Shown: positions 26,988 to 36,569 of the stretch, in pieces | How the letters are laid out: each line of letters begins with the position of its first letter | Position numbering within the stretch: position 1 is the first letter of the stretch | NCBI RefSeq assembly: GCF_003352185.1 | Contig: NZ_CP029608.1 | Location: 4,402,001 to 4,466,000 of the forward strand | Direction: 5' to 3' | DNA length: 64,000 nt | Origin: Pseudomonas kribbensis | Lineage (GTDB): Bacteria; Pseudomonadota; Gammaproteobacteria; Pseudomonadales; Pseudomonadaceae | Program-made: the position numbers and the translations under genes | The notes under the pieces: generated by a model | What the model was told of the DNA's origin: nothing | Database searches by the model: none | What the model saw: the letters and a program-made list of their open reading frames with translations, nothing else

Positions 26988-27624
26988 CACTACTCCTCGC
27001 GGGTCTCGAATGCTGACCCCTACCTTACCGATGTTTTCCCGGCGAAGGAACATCTACGCCACCCCGTGCCTGATGGACACCGAGAAGAACTGCACCGATC
27101 TCGCGCAACCCGAGCACGTATCAAATAGTAGGCACCAATGACGAAAATGCTCAAGGCGCACTCGTCATCAGGCTGATTGACGGGGCAGTTCCGGTGGACT
27201 CAGGACCGGTTCGGGAGAACCTTGTCCCGAACCGAAAGGCTGAACATCGCCGGATGTTGAGACTTAAGACGTGCCTGGTTTTTTAAAGTCACCTGAACAT
27301 GGACAAAGATATGCGAGCTGTCACGCAAAATCGGAACAAAAGTGTAGACGAACCCATATAGGCAGACTCTAGCCACTACCTGCAAAACAGCACCCGACAA
27401 CGGGAACTTTTTCTCAATAACTCGCTCACGACGGGCGTTACAGCTGAATATTTTTTATACAGCCCGGTTAAAAGTTGCTCGAAAAAGAATCAACGCCTAC
27501 AATTTTTTTTGCTTCTTGCCTTACGTCAGTTTACTTACTACAAGTAATGGGTAGTATGTACGCCGGCTATTTCCTCAATCGGAGGAGACAGCCACTTAAT
27601 TGAAAGTCCTTGAAGGGGAACACG
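26988..27624. other. Long intergenic region upstream of oprI, with a perfect hairpin
   Basis: 637 bases with no convincing gene; the open frames are short and antisense-like. At 27207-27234 there is a perfect 10-bp hairpin (CGGTTCGGGA / TCCCGAACCG, 8-base loop) without a U run. From about 27360 the sequence becomes AT-rich, with a T8 run at 27503-27510, and a promoter for oprI. A small RNA is possible; I do not recognise one. Confidence 0.5.
27530..27557 (+). promoter_or_regulatory. Candidate oprI promoter
   Basis: TTTACT (27530-27535) and TAGTAT (27552-27557) are 16 bp apart, each a 4 of 6 match. This gives a leader of about 60 bases ending in the strong AAGGGGAACACG ribosome site before the oprI ATG at 27625. 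Confidence 0.4.
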
Positions 27625-27876
27625 ATGAACAACGTTCTGAAATTCTCTGCTCTGGCTCTGGCCGCAGTTCTGGCTACCGGTTGCAGCAGCGCATCGAAAG
27701 AAACCGAAGCACGTCTGACCGCTACTGAAGACGCAGCTGCTCGCTCCCAGGCTCGTGCAGACGAAGCTTACCGTAAAGCTGATGAAGCTCTGGCTGCTGC
27801 TCAAAAAGCACAACAGACTGCTGACGAAGCTAACGAGCGTGCTCTGCGCATGCTGGAAAAAGCTAGCCGCAAGTAA
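27625..27876 (+). CDS. oprI: Major outer membrane lipoprotein I (OprI, Lpp-like)
   Basis: An 83-residue lipoprotein. The signal peptide [11 protein letters not shown] ends in a lipobox, with acylation at Cys20. The mature part is one long alpha-helical coiled coil of Ala/Glu/Lys/Arg heptads (residues 25-80) ending in KASRK, the terminal Lys being the usual attachment point to peptidoglycan. It is among the most abundant Pseudomonas proteins, in line with the strong ribosome site and a U8 terminator. Codon use is visibly biased (GCT, CGT). Confidence 0.97.
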   Translation: MNNVLKFSALALAAVLATGCSSASKETEARLTATEDAAARSQARADEAYRKADEALAAAQKAQQTADEANERALRMLEKASRK

Positions 27877-27897
27877 TAGTCCTTCGGGATTGTTATC

Positions 27898-27930
27898 AAG
27901 CCGACCCGTTTTTCGGGTCGGCTTTTTTTT
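27898..27930 (+). terminator. oprI intrinsic terminator
   Basis: Arms AAGCCGACCCG / CGGGTCGGCTT with a 5-base loop and T8. It ends the oprI transcript. Confidence 0.92.
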
Positions 27931-27952
27931 GCCTGAAATTTTCTTCATGCAA

Positions 27953-27988
27953 TAAAAAACCCGCCGACGCTCACGCATCGGCGGGTTC
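27953..27988 (-). terminator. Terminator of the L,D-transpeptidase gene
   Basis: On the minus strand the arms AACCCGCCGA / TCGGCGGGTT are followed by six U residues, just past the stop of the transpeptidase gene. Confidence 0.85.
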
Positions 27989-27999
27989 TGTTTTCCGGC

Positions 28000-28971
28000 T
28001 TACTGTTGCAGGTCGATCGGTGCGCTGGAAACGATCGGTGCCGAGGTGTTCGGTGTGCCGATTTCAGTTGGCAGGCCATCTTCCGCCGCCACCACATCAC
28101 GCACCACATCCCAGTTCATGCGCAGGTTGTTGGTGATGTCTTCACGCTTGAGCATCGCGTTGATCACGGCGGTGTGCTTGTCGACCACCGACGGGTTGCC
28201 CTTGTCGTCGATCGGCGTGTGCGCTTCCAGGTAGATCTTGCCGCCACTGCGACCGAACTTGTACGCGTCGTTGAGGATTCGTACCGAAGTCCCCACCGGC
28301 ACCATGCTGGCCATTTCCAGCACGTTGTTGTTGAACATGCGGAAGCAGCCGTGGCTGGTGCGCATGCCGATACCGAACTTCTTGTTCGAACCGTGGATCA
28401 GGTAGCCCGGCGTGCCCAGGGTGAACTTGAACGGCCCCAGCGGGTTGTCCGGGCCGGCCGGCACTACGTTCGGCAGCGGATCGCCATCGGCGGCGTGTTC
28501 GGCCTTGATCGAGGCGGGCGGTGTCCAGGTCGGATTCGGCGTCTTGGCGGTGATCGTGGTGTGGGCGATTGGCGAGCCCCAGCCCTCGCGACCGATACCC
28601 AGCGGGAAGGTGTACACCACGTTCCGGCCTTTCGGGTAGTAGTAGAGGCGGTACTCGGCAAGGTTGATCACGATGCCTTCACGCGGACCCGGCGGCAGGA
28701 TGAATCGGGTCGGCAGGACCACTTCGGTGCCGGCGCCCGGCAGCCAGGCATCGACGCCCGGGTTGGCCGCGACCATTTCCGAATAACCCAGATCGTAGGT
28801 GGTGCCCAGATCGGCAAAGGTGTCTTCGTATTTGGCCTTGATCACCTGCACCTGGCCGATGATGTCTTCACCAGGTGGTGGCAGGGGAAACTCCAAGGCG
28901 GCAACGGGACCGGCCACACACAGGGCGGCAAGAGACAGGCAGCGGGTGACGGCAGGGAAACGCGGCAACAT
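28000..28971 (-). CDS. L,D-transpeptidase with LysM-like domain
   Basis: A 323-residue periplasmic enzyme. A signal peptide (RCLSLAALCVAGPVAAL) is followed by a LysM-like region (IIGQVQVIKAKYEDTFADLGTTYDLGYSEMVAANPGVDAWLPGAGTEVVLP). The YkuD domain carries the catalytic Cys209 in RTSHGCFRM. It likely crosslinks peptidoglycan or attaches Lpp/OprI; the neighbour oprI makes an attachment role attractive (inference). The ATG at 28971 has an AAGGA site; an upstream frame to 29022 is not supported. A PPP triplet near the N terminus is a mild EF-P dependence signal. Confidence 0.9.
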   Translation of the reverse strand: MLPRFPAVTRCLSLAALCVAGPVAALEFPLPPPGEDIIGQVQVIKAKYEDTFADLGTTYDLGYSEMVAANPGVDAWLPGAGTEVVLPTRFILPPGPREGIVINLAEYRLYYYPKGRNVVYTFPLGIGREGWGSPIAHTTITAKTPNPTWTPPASIKAEHAADGDPLPNVVPAGPDNPLGPFKFTLGTPGYLIHGSNKKFGIGMRTSHGCFRMFNNNVLEMASMVPVGTSVRILNDAYKFGRSGGKIYLEAHTPIDDKGNPSVVDKHTAVINAMLKREDITNNLRMNWDVVRDVVAAEDGLPTEIGTPNTSAPIVSSAPIDLQQ

Positions 28972-29121
28972 CCGGAGAATCCTTCGCAAGATCGACAAGG
29001 GTATAGGAACGCGATTGTACACCGCACCCAGGGAATTCGGGGAGATGCGCCGATGGGCTGGCAGCAGTCTTCATAATTGAAGCTACTGTAAGAGCGGACG
29101 GCGTTCGGCAGGTGCGTGTGC

Positions 29122-29415
29122 TTAAAGCTCGAAACGCAGTTCAGGCCAGATCGGCGAGGTTCCACGCTTCTGCGATTCGAGAATCGCCCGGCACAGCGAG
29201 CACAGGCGCTGATCCTGGAACACCCGGCGATCCACGCTCGACCAGCGCGGTTGCGCCGGCAGCAGACTGCCGCACAGCGTCCGGTCGGCCGAGCCACCGA
29301 GCTCCAGTTGACGGGTCACCAGATGCACCCGCACTTCCTGGCAGGCGAACAGATCCAGCTGTTCGTCAGGCTCGATCAGTTGGTAGGCAAACAGGGACCA
29401 GGCAGAACGCGACAT
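29122..29415 (-). CDS. Conserved small protein with CxxC, unknown function
   Basis: A 97-residue protein I recognise only as a Pseudomonas hypothetical. It has a CSLC pair near residues 78-81 and single cysteines elsewhere, which might bind metal. No signal peptide and no membrane segment. Start MSRSAWSLF is at 29415 (an earlier MEPP start exists). It sits between the transpeptidase and tesA genes, all on the minus strand. Confidence 0.7.
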   Translation of the reverse strand: MSRSAWSLFAYQLIEPDEQLDLFACQEVRVHLVTRQLELGGSADRTLCGSLLPAQPRWSSVDRRVFQDQRLCSLCRAILESQKRGTSPIWPELRFEL

Positions 29416-29472
29416 CGGGGGCTCCATTTAGGGGGGCGCCACATTAGCCGAAAGCCTGCCGCTAGAAAAGCC

Positions 29473-30078
29473 TCATAACAGCGGTTTTAGCGTCGGCCAG
29501 ACATTTTCCAGCAACTTGCCCTGGGCCCCGGCTGCCGGGTGCAGACCGTCGGCCTGCATCAAGTCCGGGTGCCCGCCCACGCCCTCGAGGAAAAACGGCA
29601 CCAGCGGGATCTTTTTCTCCTCGGCGAGTTTGCCGTAGACCTCGGCAAAGGCATCGGTGTAGCGCTTGCCGTAATTGGGCGGCAGTTGCATGCCGAGCAA
29701 CAGCACCCTGGCACCGCTTTGACGGGAGCTGTCGATCATCGAAGCAAGATTTTGTTGCAATTGCGTCGGCGGCATTCCCCGCAGGCCATCGTTGCCCCCC
29801 AACTCGAGGATCACCAGCTCCGGCTTGTGCTCTGCAAGCAGCGCCGGCAGCCGCGCCTGGCCTCCGGCACTGGTGTCGCCGCTGATGGAGGCGTTGACCA
29901 CTTTATCGTCAAAACCTTCGGACTTGAGCCGCTGCTCGAGCAACGACACCCACCCCAACCGGGTATCCAGTCCGAAACCGGCGCTGATACTATCGCCAAC
30001 GATCAGGACTGTACCCGCCGCTGCGTTCTGGGCCATGCACATCAAGGCCAGGCCAGCACTCAAAAACCACACACGCAT
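29473..30078 (-). CDS. tesA: Periplasmic thioesterase I/arylesterase TesA
   Basis: A 201-residue SGNH hydrolase (thioesterase I/protease I/lysophospholipase L1). A signal peptide (about residues 1-21, ending NAAAG) precedes block I GDSISAGFGL with nucleophile Ser30. Block III GGNDGLRG and block V DGLHPAA carry the Asn and catalytic Asp/His. It hydrolyses acyl-CoA and aryl esters in the periplasm. Its start is only 10 bases from the divergent ybbA start, as in the E. coli tesA-ybbA pair. Confidence 0.95.
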   Translation of the reverse strand: MRVWFLSAGLALMCMAQNAAAGTVLIVGDSISAGFGLDTRLGWVSLLEQRLKSEGFDDKVVNASISGDTSAGGQARLPALLAEHKPELVILELGGNDGLRGMPPTQLQQNLASMIDSSRQSGARVLLLGMQLPPNYGKRYTDAFAEVYGKLAEEKKIPLVPFFLEGVGGHPDLMQADGLHPAAGAQGKLLENVWPTLKPLL

Positions 30079-30088
30079 CGGATTCTCC

Positions 30089-30772
30089 ATGGGCGCAAGC
30101 ATTCTCACCGCGAAGAACCTTAGCAAAGTGGTTCCCAGCGCGGAAGGTGAACTGACCATCCTGCACGAACTCAGCCTGGAACTGAACAAGGGCGACAGCC
30201 TGGCCATCGTCGGCGCGTCCGGCTCCGGCAAATCCACCCTGCTCGGCCTGCTCGCCGGCCTCGATCTGCCGAGCAGCGGCGAAGTCGTTCTCGCCGGCCA
30301 GTCCCTGAGCGATCTCGACGAAGACCAGCGCGCGCGCATTCGTGCCGAACACGTGGGTTTCGTGTTTCAGTCGTTCCAGCTGCTCGACAGTCTCAACGCC
30401 CTGGAAAACGTCATGCTGCCGCTGGAACTCGACGGCCGCAAAGACGCCCGCGGTCGCGCCACCGAATTACTGCAACGGGTCGGCCTCGGCCAGCGCCTGA
30501 CTCACTCGCCGCGCCAGCTCTCCGGTGGTGAACAACAGCGCGTCGCCATCGCCCGGGCCTTCGCCGCCGAGCCGGACGTGCTGTTCGCCGACGAACCCAC
30601 CGGCAACCTCGACAGCCACACCGGCGAGCGCATCAGCGACCTGCTGTTCGAACTGAACAAGGAACGCGGCACCACCCTGGTGCTGGTGACCCACGACGAA
30701 CGCCTGGCCCATCGCTGCCGGCGCCTGATCCGACTTGAAGCCGGCCTGCTGGTCGCCCCCCTGGAGCCTTGA
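30089..30772 (+). CDS. ybbA: ABC transporter ATP-binding protein YbbA
   Basis: A 227-residue LolD/MacB-type ATPase: Walker A GASGSGKST, Q-loop FVFQSFQLLD, signature LSGGEQQRVAIARA, Walker B VLFADEPTGNLD, switch His in VTHD. It pairs with the FtsX-like permease that follows; its TGA overlaps the next ATG (TGATG). Divergent from tesA with the shared promoter inside about 10 bases and the neighbouring 5' coding sequence. Substrate unknown; likely a mechanotransmission or envelope-lipid extraction system. Confidence 0.93.
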   Translation: MGASILTAKNLSKVVPSAEGELTILHELSLELNKGDSLAIVGASGSGKSTLLGLLAGLDLPSSGEVVLAGQSLSDLDEDQRARIRAEHVGFVFQSFQLLDSLNALENVMLPLELDGRKDARGRATELLQRVGLGQRLTHSPRQLSGGEQQRVAIARAFAAEPDVLFADEPTGNLDSHTGERISDLLFELNKERGTTLVLVTHDERLAHRCRRLIRLEAGLLVAPLEP

Positions 30773-33276
30773 TGGCACGTCTGCCGCTGTTGCGCCTGTT
30801 CAGCCTTGCCCTGCGCCAGCTCCTGCGCGATGCGCGCGCCGGGGAGTTGCGGGTGCTGTTCTTCGCCTTGCTGGTGGCGGTTGCCGCCAGTACCGCCATC
30901 GGTTATTTCGGCGCCCGCCTGAATGGTGCGATGACGTTGCGCGCCACAGAGTTTCTCGGCGCGGACCTGGTGCTCGAAGGCAGCTCTCCCGCACGACCGG
31001 AACAAATCAGGAGCGGTACCGAGCTGCGCCTCGACCATGCGCAGATCGTTGAGTTTTCCAGTGTCATCGCCACCGACAACGGCATTCAGCTGTCGAGCAT
31101 CAAAGCCGTCGACCGCGCCTATCCGCTACGTGGCGAACTGAAAAGTGCCCCGGCACCGTTTGCTGCCGAAACGTCGGGGGGCGAACCACAACCTGGAGAA
31201 GCCTGGGTCGAATCGCGCCTGCTCACGGCGCTGGACCTGAAGATCGGCGACAGCATCGACGTCGGCATGAAGACGCTGAAGCTCACCAGAGTGCTGACTT
31301 ACGAACCGGATCGCGCCGGCAACTTCTACAGCCTGACGCCACGGGTGCTGATCAACCTCGACGACCTCGCCGCGACCGGCGTGGTCCAGCCCGGTAGCCG
31401 GGTGAGCTATCGCGAACTTTGGCGCGGCGAACCGAACGCGCTGGAAACCTATCGCCAACTGATCAAACCGGGCCTTGCCGCCAACCAGCGGATCCAGGAT
31501 GCCCGCGACGGCAACCGGCAGATTGGCGGCGCACTGGGCAAGGCCGAGCGTTATCTGAACATGGCCAGTCTGGTTGCCGTGCTGTTGGCCGGTGTGGCCG
31601 TGGCGCTGTCGGCGAATCGCTTCGCCAGCCGTCGTTTCGACGCCAGCGCCCTGCTCCGTTGCCTGGGATTGTCACGCCGGGAAACCATGGTGTTGTTCAG
31701 CCTGCAACTGGCAGTACTCGGCTTGTTCGCCAGCCTCAGCGGTGCCCTGATTGGCTGGCTTGCTCAGTTGGGATTGTTTGCGCTGCTGCATGATCTGTTG
31801 CCGACCGACGTACCGCCGGGTGGCTTGCTTCCGGCGCTGGCGGGGATCGGCACCGGGCTGGTGGCGCTGGCCGGTTTTGCCTTGCCGCCGCTCGCCGCCC
31901 TCGGCCGTGTGCCGCCGTTGCGAGTGTTGCGCCGCGACATGCTGCCGATTCCGTCGAGCACCTGGATGGTCTACGGCGCAGCACTCGGCGCGCTCGGCCT
32001 GATCATGTGGCGCCTGAGTCTGGATCTGCTGCTGACGTTTGCCTTGCTCGGCGGTGGCGTGGTCGCCGCGCTGGTGCTCGGTGGTTTGCTGTTGCTGCTG
32101 CTCAACAGCCTGCGTCGCCTGCTGGCTCGCGCCTCCCTGCCGTGGCGCCTCGGCCTGGGCCAGTTGCTGCGTCACCCTCTCGCGGCGGCCGGGCAATCCC
32201 TGGCATTCGGTCTGATCCTGCTGTCCATGGCGTTGATTGCGCTGCTGCGCGGTGAATTGCTCGACACCTGGCAAAACCAGCTGCCAAAAAATGCTCCCAA
32301 CTATTTCGCCCTGAACATCCTGCCGGCGGACAAACAGGCCTTCACCGATCACCTGATCAATGTCTCGGCCCAGGCTGCTCCGTTGTACCCGGTGGTGCCG
32401 GGACGGCTGATCAGCATCAACGGCGAAGCGGTGCAGCAGATCGTCAGCAAGGATTCGGCCGGCGACCGGGCGATCCAGCGTGACCTGAGCCTGACCTGGG
32501 CCGCTGACTTGCCCGCGGGCAACAAGATCACCGCGGGTTCGTGGTGGAGCGGACAACCCTCGGACGAAATTCCAGGTGTGTCGGTGGAAGGCAAAGTCGC
32601 CGAAAGCCTCAAACTCAAACTCGGCGACCACCTGGTGTTCACCGTTGGCGGAGTCAATCGTGAAGCGAAGGTCACCAGCCTGCGGGAAATCAACTGGGAC
32701 AACTTCCAGCCGAACTTCTTCATGATCTTCCAGCCCGGCACGTTGAAAGATCTGCCGGCGACCTACCTCACCAGCTTCTATCTGGCGCCCGGTCACGACC
32801 AGCAGATCGTCGAGCTGTCGCGAACCTTCCCGGCGGTGACCATCCTGCAGGTCGAAGCCTTGCTCGAACAGCTGCGCAGCATCCTCGCCCAGGTCACCCT
32901 GGCGGTGGAGTACGTGTTGTTGTTTGTGTTGGCGGCCGGGATGGCGGTGCTGTTTTCCGGGTTGCAGGCGACGCTGGATGAACGCATTCGCCAGGGTGCG
33001 TTGTTGCGTGCGCTGGGGGCGGAACGGCAGTTGCTGGTCAAGGCGCGGCGGATCGAGTTCGGCTTGCTTGGCGCAGTCAGTGGATTGCTGGCGGCCATTG
33101 GTACGGAAGTGGTGAGCCTGGTGTTGTATCGCTTCGCGTTCGACCTGCCCTGGCATCCGCATCCATGGTTGCTGGTGCTGCCGTTGATCGGCGCGGCCCT
33201 GATCGGTGGCGCCGGCGTGTTCGGCACCCGTCGGGCCCTGAATGCGAGCCCGCTGACAGTGCTGCGCGAGGGTTGA
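30772..33276 (+). CDS. ybbP: FtsX-like ABC permease YbbP
   Basis: An 834-residue inner-membrane permease with a MacB-type periplasmic domain (about residues 40-240), a first FtsX membrane segment set (near 265-400), further hydrophobic helices, a second periplasmic part, and a final FtsX domain (about 705-830, with the conserved [23 protein letters not shown]). It forms the partner of YbbA; E. coli YbbAP with TesA has been proposed to release lipid substrates. Overlaps ybbA by 1 base and is followed by greB after 34 bases. Confidence 0.92.
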   Translation: MARLPLLRLFSLALRQLLRDARAGELRVLFFALLVAVAASTAIGYFGARLNGAMTLRATEFLGADLVLEGSSPARPEQIRSGTELRLDHAQIVEFSSVIATDNGIQLSSIKAVDRAYPLRGELKSAPAPFAAETSGGEPQPGEAWVESRLLTALDLKIGDSIDVGMKTLKLTRVLTYEPDRAGNFYSLTPRVLINLDDLAATGVVQPGSRVSYRELWRGEPNALETYRQLIKPGLAANQRIQDARDGNRQIGGALGKAERYLNMASLVAVLLAGVAVALSANRFASRRFDASALLRCLGLSRRETMVLFSLQLAVLGLFASLSGALIGWLAQLGLFALLHDLLPTDVPPGGLLPALAGIGTGLVALAGFALPPLAALGRVPPLRVLRRDMLPIPSSTWMVYGAALGALGLIMWRLSLDLLLTFALLGGGVVAALVLGGLLLLLLNSLRRLLARASLPWRLGLGQLLRHPLAAAGQSLAFGLILLSMALIALLRGELLDTWQNQLPKNAPNYFALNILPADKQAFTDHLINVSAQAAPLYPVVPGRLISINGEAVQQIVSKDSAGDRAIQRDLSLTWAADLPAGNKITAGSWWSGQPSDEIPGVSVEGKVAESLKLKLGDHLVFTVGGVNREAKVTSLREINWDNFQPNFFMIFQPGTLKDLPATYLTSFYLAPGHDQQIVELSRTFPAVTILQVEALLEQLRSILAQVTLAVEYVLLFVLAAGMAVLFSGLQATLDERIRQGALLRALGAERQLLVKARRIEFGLLGAVSGLLAAIGTEVVSLVLYRFAFDLPWHPHPWLLVLPLIGAALIGGAGVFGTRRALNASPLTVLREG

Positions 33277-33310
33277 TAGACTCCAGCCCTCAATACCACA
33301 AGAAGTTGCC

Positions 33311-33808
33311 ATGAGCCGTTATCGCCCTCCCCGCACCGCCGGCACCGCGCTGATCACCCCCGAAGGTGAAGCGCGGATGCGCGCCGAATTCCATGAGTTG
33401 TGGCATGTACGCCGCCCGCAGGTGACGCAGTCGGTCAGCGAAGCGGCGGCTCAGGGCGATCGGTCGGAAAATGCCGAATACACCTACGGCAAGAAGATGC
33501 TGCGCGAGATCGACAGCCGCGTGCGCTTTCTTACCAAGCGCCTTGAGGCGCTGAAAGTGGTCAGCGAAAAACCGAGCGATCCGAACAAGGTCTACTTCGG
33601 CGCCTGGGTGACCATCGAGGATGAGGACGGCAAGCAGTCGCGCTATCGCATCGTCGGCCCGGACGAGCTGGATCTGAAACTGGGCCTGATCAGCATCGAC
33701 TCGCCGCTGGCCCGCGCCCTGATCGGCAAGGCGCTGGACGCCGAAGTCCGGGTCCAGACGCCAACCGGCGAGCAATTCGTTTATATCGTGGCGATCGACT
33801 ATCCCTGA
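33311..33808 (+). CDS. greB: Transcription elongation factor GreB
   Basis: A 165-residue GreB that restarts backtracked RNA polymerase by stimulating transcript cleavage. The coiled-coil region with the acidic tip ([27 protein letters not shown]) is at about residues 35-75; the C-terminal FKBP-like domain ([26 protein letters not shown]) follows. The N-terminal extension [11 protein letters not shown] is typical of GreB. It is probably cotranscribed with ybbAP. Confidence 0.95.
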   Translation: MSRYRPPRTAGTALITPEGEARMRAEFHELWHVRRPQVTQSVSEAAAQGDRSENAEYTYGKKMLREIDSRVRFLTKRLEALKVVSEKPSDPNKVYFGAWVTIEDEDGKQSRYRIVGPDELDLKLGLISIDSPLARALIGKALDAEVRVQTPTGEQFVYIVAIDYP

Positions 33809-33811
33809 CAC

Positions 33812-34120
33812 TCAGCGCCGGGCAATCAGACCCTGGCGGGCAACGCGGGTCAGCTGACGGATCATTTCCGGGGCGTCTTCAGCGCTGGGCGACTGGATCA
33901 CCGCCAGGTCGAAACTGTCATCGGCAAAACGCGCCAGCGACTCGCCGTCTTCGACAAACTGAATCAGGAATGCGGCAGGACCGCCGCTGCGACGTGGCCA
34001 GCCATCGAGATAACGCAACAGCGTCGGCTGGTGTTTGCCGCCAAGCAGGATTTTTGGGTTGCGCTGGGTGATATGTGCCGTGATCGGCGCGGGACGTGCT
34101 GGAGGGCGTAGTGCATTCAT
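33812..34120 (-). CDS. Conserved hypothetical protein
   Basis: A 102-residue cytoplasmic protein I cannot assign. The C-terminal half (FADDSFDLAVIQSPSAEDAPEMIRQLTRVARQGLIARR) resembles the end of a methyltransferase-like beta strand, but the protein is too short for that fold. The start MNALRP is at 34120. Convergent with greB with a 3-base gap. Confidence 0.6.
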   Translation of the reverse strand: MNALRPPARPAPITAHITQRNPKILLGGKHQPTLLRYLDGWPRRSGGPAAFLIQFVEDGESLARFADDSFDLAVIQSPSAEDAPEMIRQLTRVARQGLIARR

Positions 34121-34322
34121 CGTGTCGTGTCTCTGCCTCAAAAGTCTGCATGGCAGGTGAGAGGCAACACCGAACCAGCGCTTTAGCGGTATTTCGAAGC
34201 CCTGTTCCGGCTTCTGACGGCAACTGAAGAATAGTCACCTGGCGCCCCGCAAGTAGCTGTTTAAATCGGCGCATGAGCGGCATCCTAGAGAACGTGACCC
34301 GCGAGTGTCAAGAATCAGCCGC

Positions 34323-34358
34323 AACAAAAAGGCCCGCACAATGCGGGCCTTTTGCTTG
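34323..34358. terminator. Bidirectional terminator near the DoxX gene
   Basis: Arms AGGCCCGC / GCGGGCCT with A5 before and T4 after; on the minus strand it ends the DoxX transcript with five U residues. Confidence 0.82.
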
Positions 34359-34369
34359 AGCCAGAGCGG

Positions 34370-34804
34370 TCAACCGGCGATGGCGCGATCCACCGAAAGC
34401 TTGCCGGCACCTTCGATCAGTACCGCGAGGCTGCCACCGAGCAGAGCCAGGGCGAACTCGTAACCGTTGTTGGCCATGAACAGGCCGTTGCTGATGTGCA
34501 CGGTGAAGATCGCCACCAGCGACAGGAAGGTCAGACCAAGTGCCGCCGGACGCACCAGCAGACCGATGATCAATGCCAGACCGGCGAAGAATTCAGTACC
34601 GCCTGCCAGAGTCGCCATCAGATAGCCTGGGGTCAGGCCGATGCTTTCCATGTACTGCGCGGTGCCGGCCAGGCCGTAGCCACCAAACAGGCCGAAGAGT
34701 TTTTGCGAACCGTGGGCGGCGAAGATCACGCCGACGGCAATGCGCAGAATGGTCAGACCGTAGCCAGCGCGGGTGAACAGGACCTTGTTGATCAGAGAGC
34801 TCAT
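34370..34804 (-). CDS. DoxX-family membrane protein
   Basis: A 144-residue polytopic protein with four hydrophobic segments (about 17-38, 58-80, 83-103, 115-136). LRIAVGVIFAAHGSQKLFGLFGG is the DoxX signature. DoxX proteins link to thiol and quinone redox metabolism or reactive-oxygen resistance in other bacteria; here there is no direct clue. Monocistronic. Confidence 0.88.
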   Translation of the reverse strand: MSSLINKVLFTRAGYGLTILRIAVGVIFAAHGSQKLFGLFGGYGLAGTAQYMESIGLTPGYLMATLAGGTEFFAGLALIIGLLVRPAALGLTFLSLVAIFTVHISNGLFMANNGYEFALALLGGSLAVLIEGAGKLSVDRAIAG

Positions 34805-34910
34805 GTTTGTATTCCTTGTTGGAGAAGTGCTTGTTGGTTGACCGCCATATTAATCAGTTAAATTTATGTTAAAAGCGCAAATATTCCGCCATAACAATCA
34901 ATTTATTTGA

Positions 34911-36332
34911 TTATTTGCGTGAGACAACTTTCTGTCCCCGGGGCTCCAACGACTCACGCTCCCGGTCGAACGCCAAGTAATACTTGTTCACACTATTAAC
35001 ATAGCTGACGGCGCCCATACCCACCTGCTCCATCGCGATGCGCTCGACCTGGAAGAACCACTGGTTCGGATTAAGCCCACGTCGCCGGGCCTCGGCACGC
35101 ATGCCCTGCACGCGTTCCGGGCCGATGTTGTAGGCGGCCAGGGTGAACGCCATGCGCTCGCGCTCATTGAGCTTGGGGCTGTTGAAGAACTTGCGGCGGA
35201 TCATCGCCAGGTACTTGGCTCCGGCCTGCACATTCGCATCGAGATTCTGGATGTTGTTGACGCCGACCCGCTGCGCGGCGGACGGCGTGATCTGCATCAG
35301 CCCGGTCGGGCCACCGCCACCGCGTGCACTGGGTTGCAGTGCCGATTCCTTGAACGCCAGAGCGGCCAGATTGAGCCAGTCCATGTTCTGCGCTTCGGCA
35401 TGCTTTTGCAGGGTCGGACGCAGTTTTTCCAGGCGCTGGCGGTCAGCCTTGGCCAATGGATAGTGCACTTGATAGAGGCGGCGGTAGATCCGCAGAAACG
35501 CTGCGTCTTCGTTCGACGGCGTCTTGTAGCCGGTCAGGAAGCGGTCGATGCTCGCCCGCAGCATCGAGGCATCGCGCCTCACGAACCAGTATTCCTCGCC
35601 CGGTTCGCTGATCATCAGCTGCCGGTCGAAACGCAGCTTGGGCAGGATCTTGCCCCAGCGCTCGGCAATCGGTTGCTCGACGATGGTCAGGTGGAAGATG
35701 CCGCCCTGGACCATTTCCAGCACATCCTCGACTGCCAGGGTTGGATCGACCCATTCGATCTTGATCGGTGCCAGTTTGTGCAGCGCCAGTTTCTGGTTGA
35801 GCTGACTGACCGCCTCCCCCGCCGCACTACCGGTGGGCAGCGCCAGGGTTTTGCCGGCCAGTTGCTCGACCTTGGTGTAGCGCTTTTCGCCCTTGATGCC
35901 GACCAGCACCAGCGGCACATTGCTGGCGATCGGCTCGCTACTGGCGACCGCGTGGCCCGGTTGCAGGTCGAGCAGTTCGCCCGGGGCCACCAGATCGCCT
36001 TCGCCACGCTGTAGTGCGCCGAGCAATTGATCCTTGGCTTTGGGAATGATCTTGAGGGTGATTTCCTGGCCGTCACGGGCGTGGCCATTGAGGTACTGCT
36101 CGAAGGCGCGCAAACGGTGATATTCGACGCCGATGGTCTGGCCCTGGACTTCGCCGGAACTGTTGCGGCTCTGGTTGACCAGCACTCGCAATACACGGCT
36201 GCTGCGAATCTCGGTCAGGTCGCGGACCTTGGCGGCCGGCACGGCTTGCAGCGGCCCGGGCAGGCGCGCGACCGCTGTCATCGGCAGCAGCAACGAACCA
36301 CACAGCAGGAGCAAAACCGAGGGACGAACCAT
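34911..36332 (-). CDS. mltF: Membrane-bound lytic transglycosylase, MltF type
   Basis: A 473-residue envelope protein: a signal segment (VLLLLCGSLLLPMTAVA), an N-terminal SBP_bac_3-like domain (about residues 45-280, beginning SSRVLRVLVNQSR), and a C-terminal SLT domain with the catalytic Glu in ALAFKESALQPSARGGGGPTGLMQITPSAAQRVG. It cleaves the beta-1,4 bond of peptidoglycan to give anhydro ends; the first domain is regulatory in MltF. A longer frame up to 36437 lacks support. MltF normally has an N-terminal lipobox or anchor; here the processed end is unclear. Confidence 0.88.
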   Translation of the reverse strand: MVRPSVLLLLCGSLLLPMTAVARLPGPLQAVPAAKVRDLTEIRSSRVLRVLVNQSRNSSGEVQGQTIGVEYHRLRAFEQYLNGHARDGQEITLKIIPKAKDQLLGALQRGEGDLVAPGELLDLQPGHAVASSEPIASNVPLVLVGIKGEKRYTKVEQLAGKTLALPTGSAAGEAVSQLNQKLALHKLAPIKIEWVDPTLAVEDVLEMVQGGIFHLTIVEQPIAERWGKILPKLRFDRQLMISEPGEEYWFVRRDASMLRASIDRFLTGYKTPSNEDAAFLRIYRRLYQVHYPLAKADRQRLEKLRPTLQKHAEAQNMDWLNLAALAFKESALQPSARGGGGPTGLMQITPSAAQRVGVNNIQNLDANVQAGAKYLAMIRRKFFNSPKLNERERMAFTLAAYNIGPERVQGMRAEARRRGLNPNQWFFQVERIAMEQVGMGAVSYVNSVNKYYLAFDRERESLEPRGQKVVSRK

Positions 36333-36569
36333 CCACTCTCCGGAAAGAATACGGGGCGTTTTTTGCCGCTGAACGGTCGCAAAACACCGACGAAAACAGA
36401 GCGCCTGAAGCGCTGATAAAGTGCGAGAGACTGGCACAGTGATGGCAACCGCGCCACCCTGTGTTGCCTCGCGGCCTCAACAGACAGCCATAAGCCGTTG
36501 TAGTTCTTGGTTTTTCTTTTAAATCTACTGCTCTGATATGCTTTCCGGCCTTCGGCCCGAGGTAGCACC

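Noticed and set aside
27200..27400. 66-codon frame on the minus strand before oprI
   Set aside because: No ribosome site and no similarity; the region has no codon-usage signal.
31672..33312. 546-codon frame antisense to ybbP
   Set aside because: Gln/His-rich translation without any domain, and ybbP is complete on the other strand.
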